From Micromonospora sp. NBC_01813 (GTDB lineage: Bacteria > Actinomycetota > Actinomycetes > Mycobacteriales > Micromonosporaceae), in NCBI RefSeq assembly GCF_035917335.1, contig NZ_CP109067.1, positions 2,541,001 to 2,605,000 on the forward strand: 64,000 bases of DNA, written 5' to 3'. Each line of letters starts with the position of its first letter. The stretch's first letter is position 1. The position numbers and the translations under genes are program-made. This document shows, in pieces, positions 62,202 to 64,000 of the stretch. The notes beneath the pieces are model-generated. The model was not told the origin of the DNA and ran no database searches. It saw only the letters and a list, made by a program, of their open reading frames with translations.

Positions 62202-63320
62202 ATGTTCGCACTCAATACCGCACGCCGACCGCTGGGGCTCTATGCCCTGGTCGTCGCAGTCGCCGCAGCATTGCTGCTCACCACCGCACTGGCCAACGTG
62301 GCCTCCGCCCATGGATCCGTCATCGGCCCCGCATCACGCAACTACGACTGCCTGGACCGCTGGGGCGGGAACCACATGGCCCCGCAGATGGCCACCGAGG
62401 ACCCGATGTGCTACCAGGCATGGCAGGCCAACGCCGGCGCCATGTGGAACTGGAACGGCCTCTACCGGGAAGGTGTCGGCGGCAACCACCAGGGCGCCAT
62501 CCCGAACGGCCAGCTCTGCAGCGGCGGACGCACCGAAGGTGGTCGCTACAACGCGATGGACACCATCGGCAACTGGCACGCCACCTCGATCAACAACTCG
62601 TTCAGCCTCCGACTGTTCGACCAGGCCAGCCACGGCGCCGACTACATCCGGGTGTACGTCACCCAGCAGGGCTTCAGCCCGACGACCCAGGCGCTCGGCT
62701 GGAACAACCTGGAGCTTGTCGCCCAGATCGGCAACACGCCGGCGTCGCGCTGGCAGAGTGTGCCCAGCGGAGTGCAGATCGACATCCCGGTCAACGCGCC
62801 GGGACGCACCGGCCGGCACATGGTCTACACCATCTGGCAGGCCAGCCACATGGACCAGTCCTACTACTTCTGCAGCGACGTGAACTTCGGCGGAACCGGC
62901 AGCACCCCGCCGCCGACCACCGCCCCGCCGACCACTGCCCCACCGACCACCGCTCCGCCGACGACCGCCCCACCGACCACCGCTCCGCCGACGACCGCCC
63001 CGCCGACCACCCCGCCGCCCGCCTCGGCCGGCTGCACCGCGTCGTACTCGGTCGCCTCGACCTGGTCCGGCGGCTTCCAGGGCGACGTACGGGTGACCGC
63101 CGGCTCCTCGGCGATCAGCGGCTGGACGGTGACCCTGACCTACCCCAGTGGACAGACCGTGCAGCAGGCATGGAACGCCACTGTTTCGGCGAGCGGCTCG
63201 ACGGTGACCGCCCGCAACGCCGGCTACAACGGCAACCTGGGTGCCGGAGCCAGCACCAGCTTCGGCTTCATCGGCTCCTCCGCCGGCGGCACCCCGTCGG
63301 TGACCTGCAGCGCCACCTGA
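62202..63320 (+). CDS. AA10 lytic polysaccharide monooxygenase with C-terminal CBM2
   Basis: A 372-residue secreted copper enzyme. The signal peptide ends VASA, leaving His37 as the mature N-terminal residue, the first His of the copper brace (HGSVIGPASRNYDC). The second His is probably that in TIGNWHATSINN. Other family features are ATEDPMCYQAWQANAGAMWNWNGLYR, GQLCSGGRTEGGRYN and RHMVYTIWQASHMDQSYYFCSDVNF, closest to chitin-active Streptomyces AA10 proteins as I recall them. A (TTAPP)n linker leads to a CBM2 (TWSGGFQGDVRVTAGSSAISGW). It oxidatively cleaves chitin or cellulose. GGAG lies 8 nt before ATG 62202. A TTGACA lies at 62009 without a good -10. Confidence 0.93.
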   Translation: MFALNTARRPLGLYALVVAVAAALLLTTALANVASAHGSVIGPASRNYDCLDRWGGNHMAPQMATEDPMCYQAWQANAGAMWNWNGLYREGVGGNHQGAIPNGQLCSGGRTEGGRYNAMDTIGNWHATSINNSFSLRLFDQASHGADYIRVYVTQQGFSPTTQALGWNNLELVAQIGNTPASRWQSVPSGVQIDIPVNAPGRTGRHMVYTIWQASHMDQSYYFCSDVNFGGTGSTPPPTTAPPTTAPPTTAPPTTAPPTTAPPTTAPPTTPPPASAGCTASYSVASTWSGGFQGDVRVTAGSSAISGWTVTLTYPSGQTVQQAWNATVSASGSTVTARNAGYNGNLGAGASTSFGFIGSSAGGTPSVTCSAT

Positions 63321-63375
63321 GCCGATGACCTGCAGCGCCACCTGAGCCGGTGACCTGCAGCGCCGACTGAGGCGC
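63301..63375 (+). repeat. Triplicated 25-bp unit at the 3' end of the LPMO gene
   Basis: Three head-to-tail copies of TGACCTGCAGCGCCACCTGA plus five bases (63301-63325, 63326-63350, 63351-63375). The first contains the last codons and stop; the second differs at its final base, and the third is more diverged (GACTGAGGCGC at its end). The unit length is not a multiple of three, and the copies lie outside the coding sequence after the first. Confidence 0.9.
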
Positions 63376-63393
63376 ACCGGGTCAGCAGGCCTT

Positions 63394-63428
63394 CCGGGGC
63401 GGTGTCGCGATTCGCGGCACCGCCCCGG
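63394..63428 (+). terminator. Intrinsic terminator after the LPMO gene
   Basis: Perfect arms CCGGGGCGGTG / CACCGCCCCGG with inner CGCG/CGCG pairing around ATT, followed by TTGTC. Confidence 0.85.
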
Positions 63429-63660
63429 TTGTCATGTCCCGGTCCACCACAGATTGACGCCCATCGACGGTGGTTGACCGCATTACACGTCTGAAACAGG
63501 CGGTAACACGGATATGATTGTCAGCCATTGCCGGCGTGGTTACAGTCGTACCTTCTCGCCAGCCGGGAAGCGCAGGTCACGGCCGCCAGCCGGATCAGCC
63601 ATGCTGTCCTGCAGTGGATCGATGGTGCCGGGAAACCGGTGCCGCAGAGAGGATCCGCCC
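63429..63660 (+). other. Intergenic region before the nitrilase-family gene
   Basis: About 230 bp without a supportable gene. TATGAT at 63513-63518 is a good -10 box; TCTGAA 17 bp upstream is a poor -35. A leader of roughly 140 nt would then precede the start at 63661. No clear operator is seen. Confidence 0.35.
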
Positions 63661-64000
63661 ATGTCAGGAGTCGTCCGCGCCGCCATCGTCCAGACCGCCT
63701 GGACCGGCGACAAGGAATCCATGATCAAAGCCCACGAGGAGTACGTCCGGCAGGCCGCCGCCCAGGGGGCCAAGGTGATCTGCTTCCAGGAGCTGTTCTA
63801 CGGCCCGTACTTCTGCCAGGTGCAGGAGAGCGAGTACTACGCGTACGCCGAGTCGATCCCCGGGCCTCTCACCGAACGCTTCGCCGCGCTGGCCGCCGAA
63901 CACGGCATGGTGATGGTGCTGCCGATGTACGAACGCGAGCAGGCCGGCCTGCTCTACAACACCGCCGCCGTGATCGACGCTGACGGCAGCTACCTGGGCA
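63661..64000 (+). CDS. Nitrilase-family carbon-nitrogen hydrolase (partial)
   Basis: The frame from ATG 63661 (AGAGGA upstream) stays open to the window end, giving 113 residues. It begins VVRAAIVQTAWTGDKESMIK, and ICFQELFYGPYFCQVQE contains the catalytic Glu of the Glu-Lys-Cys triad; MVMVLPMYEREQAGLLYNTAAVID follows. The pattern fits the beta-ureidopropionase/N-carbamoylputrescine amidohydrolase branch. The catalytic Lys and Cys lie beyond the window. Confidence 0.88.
   Translation, partial: MSGVVRAAIVQTAWTGDKESMIKAHEEYVRQAAAQGAKVICFQELFYGPYFCQVQESEYYAYAESIPGPLTERFAALAAEHGMVMVLPMYEREQAGLLYNTAAVIDADGSYLG

Overview
The window is high-GC DNA from a filamentous actinomycete, most likely a member of the Micromonosporaceae (Micromonospora, Actinoplanes or a close relative). 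Four things point there: the strong G/C third-position bias, the SsgB-type sporulation protein, secreted glycoside hydrolases with Pro-Thr-Thr-Ala-Pro-Pro linkers and CBM2 domains, and several apparently leaderless genes with a -10 box 6-7 nt before the start codon. This is inference from sequence features; no taxonomic marker gene is present.

Layout. 1-8.5 kb is a sugar or uronide-polysaccharide utilisation locus: partial ABC permease, solute-binding lipoprotein, D-2-hydroxyacid dehydrogenase, a DeoR-HTH/LacI-sensor regulator, and an overlapping operon of sugar isomerase, heparinase II/III-like lyase and DUF2264 protein behind a promoter carrying a GGAAAGCGCTTTCC-type operator. 8.6-10.1 kb is a two-gene conflict cassette, an EACC1-like protein translationally coupled to a caspase-like protease. 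10.1-16.9 kb holds a phosphodiester-glycosidase-like protein, two secreted proteins and a large NTPase/TPR/SARP-type regulator. 16.96-18.2 kb is a 1.17-kb element between 54-bp repeats of the tRNA-Val(CAC) 3' end. It contains a YefM/RelE-type toxin-antitoxin pair and a decayed IS200/IS605 tnpB.

18.2-30.2 kb is mostly chromosomal housekeeping and regulation: a PGPGW membrane protein, SsgB, AraC, Rrf2 and MarR regulators, a K+ channel, a glyoxalase-fold protein, a TPR protein with a long disordered region, a two-component pair and a LolA-like exported protein. 30.3-37.7 kb has a GH5 mannanase, Nudix, DedA, GH51 arabinofuranosidase, a methyltransferase, an HTH-Clp_N operon with twin operators, and a HAD phosphatase.

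37.8-57.9 kb reads as a dormancy/hypoxia island like the DosR/DevR regulon of Mycobacterium tuberculosis and the OsdR regulon of Streptomyces coelicolor. It has four intact universal stress proteins plus one broken copy, three Acg-like nitroreductases, a CtpF-like P-type ATPase, pyruvate formate-lyase with its activase, an ice-binding-fold protein, a DevS-like GAF kinase that keeps the heme histidine, and a DevR/DosR-like regulator. Two perfect GGGAC-N4-GTCCC boxes lie upstream of members of the set. 57.8-64 kb carries a glycogen-debranching-type enzyme with an SCP2 partner, a CBM13-pectate lyase, an AA10 lytic polysaccharide monooxygenase with CBM2, and the start of a nitrilase-family hydrolase.

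The polysaccharide genes are scattered through the window, but two of them share one operator sequence placed the same way relative to their -10 boxes, which suggests common control by a LacI-type repressor encoded elsewhere. The dormancy genes appear to be tied together by the DevR-like boxes.
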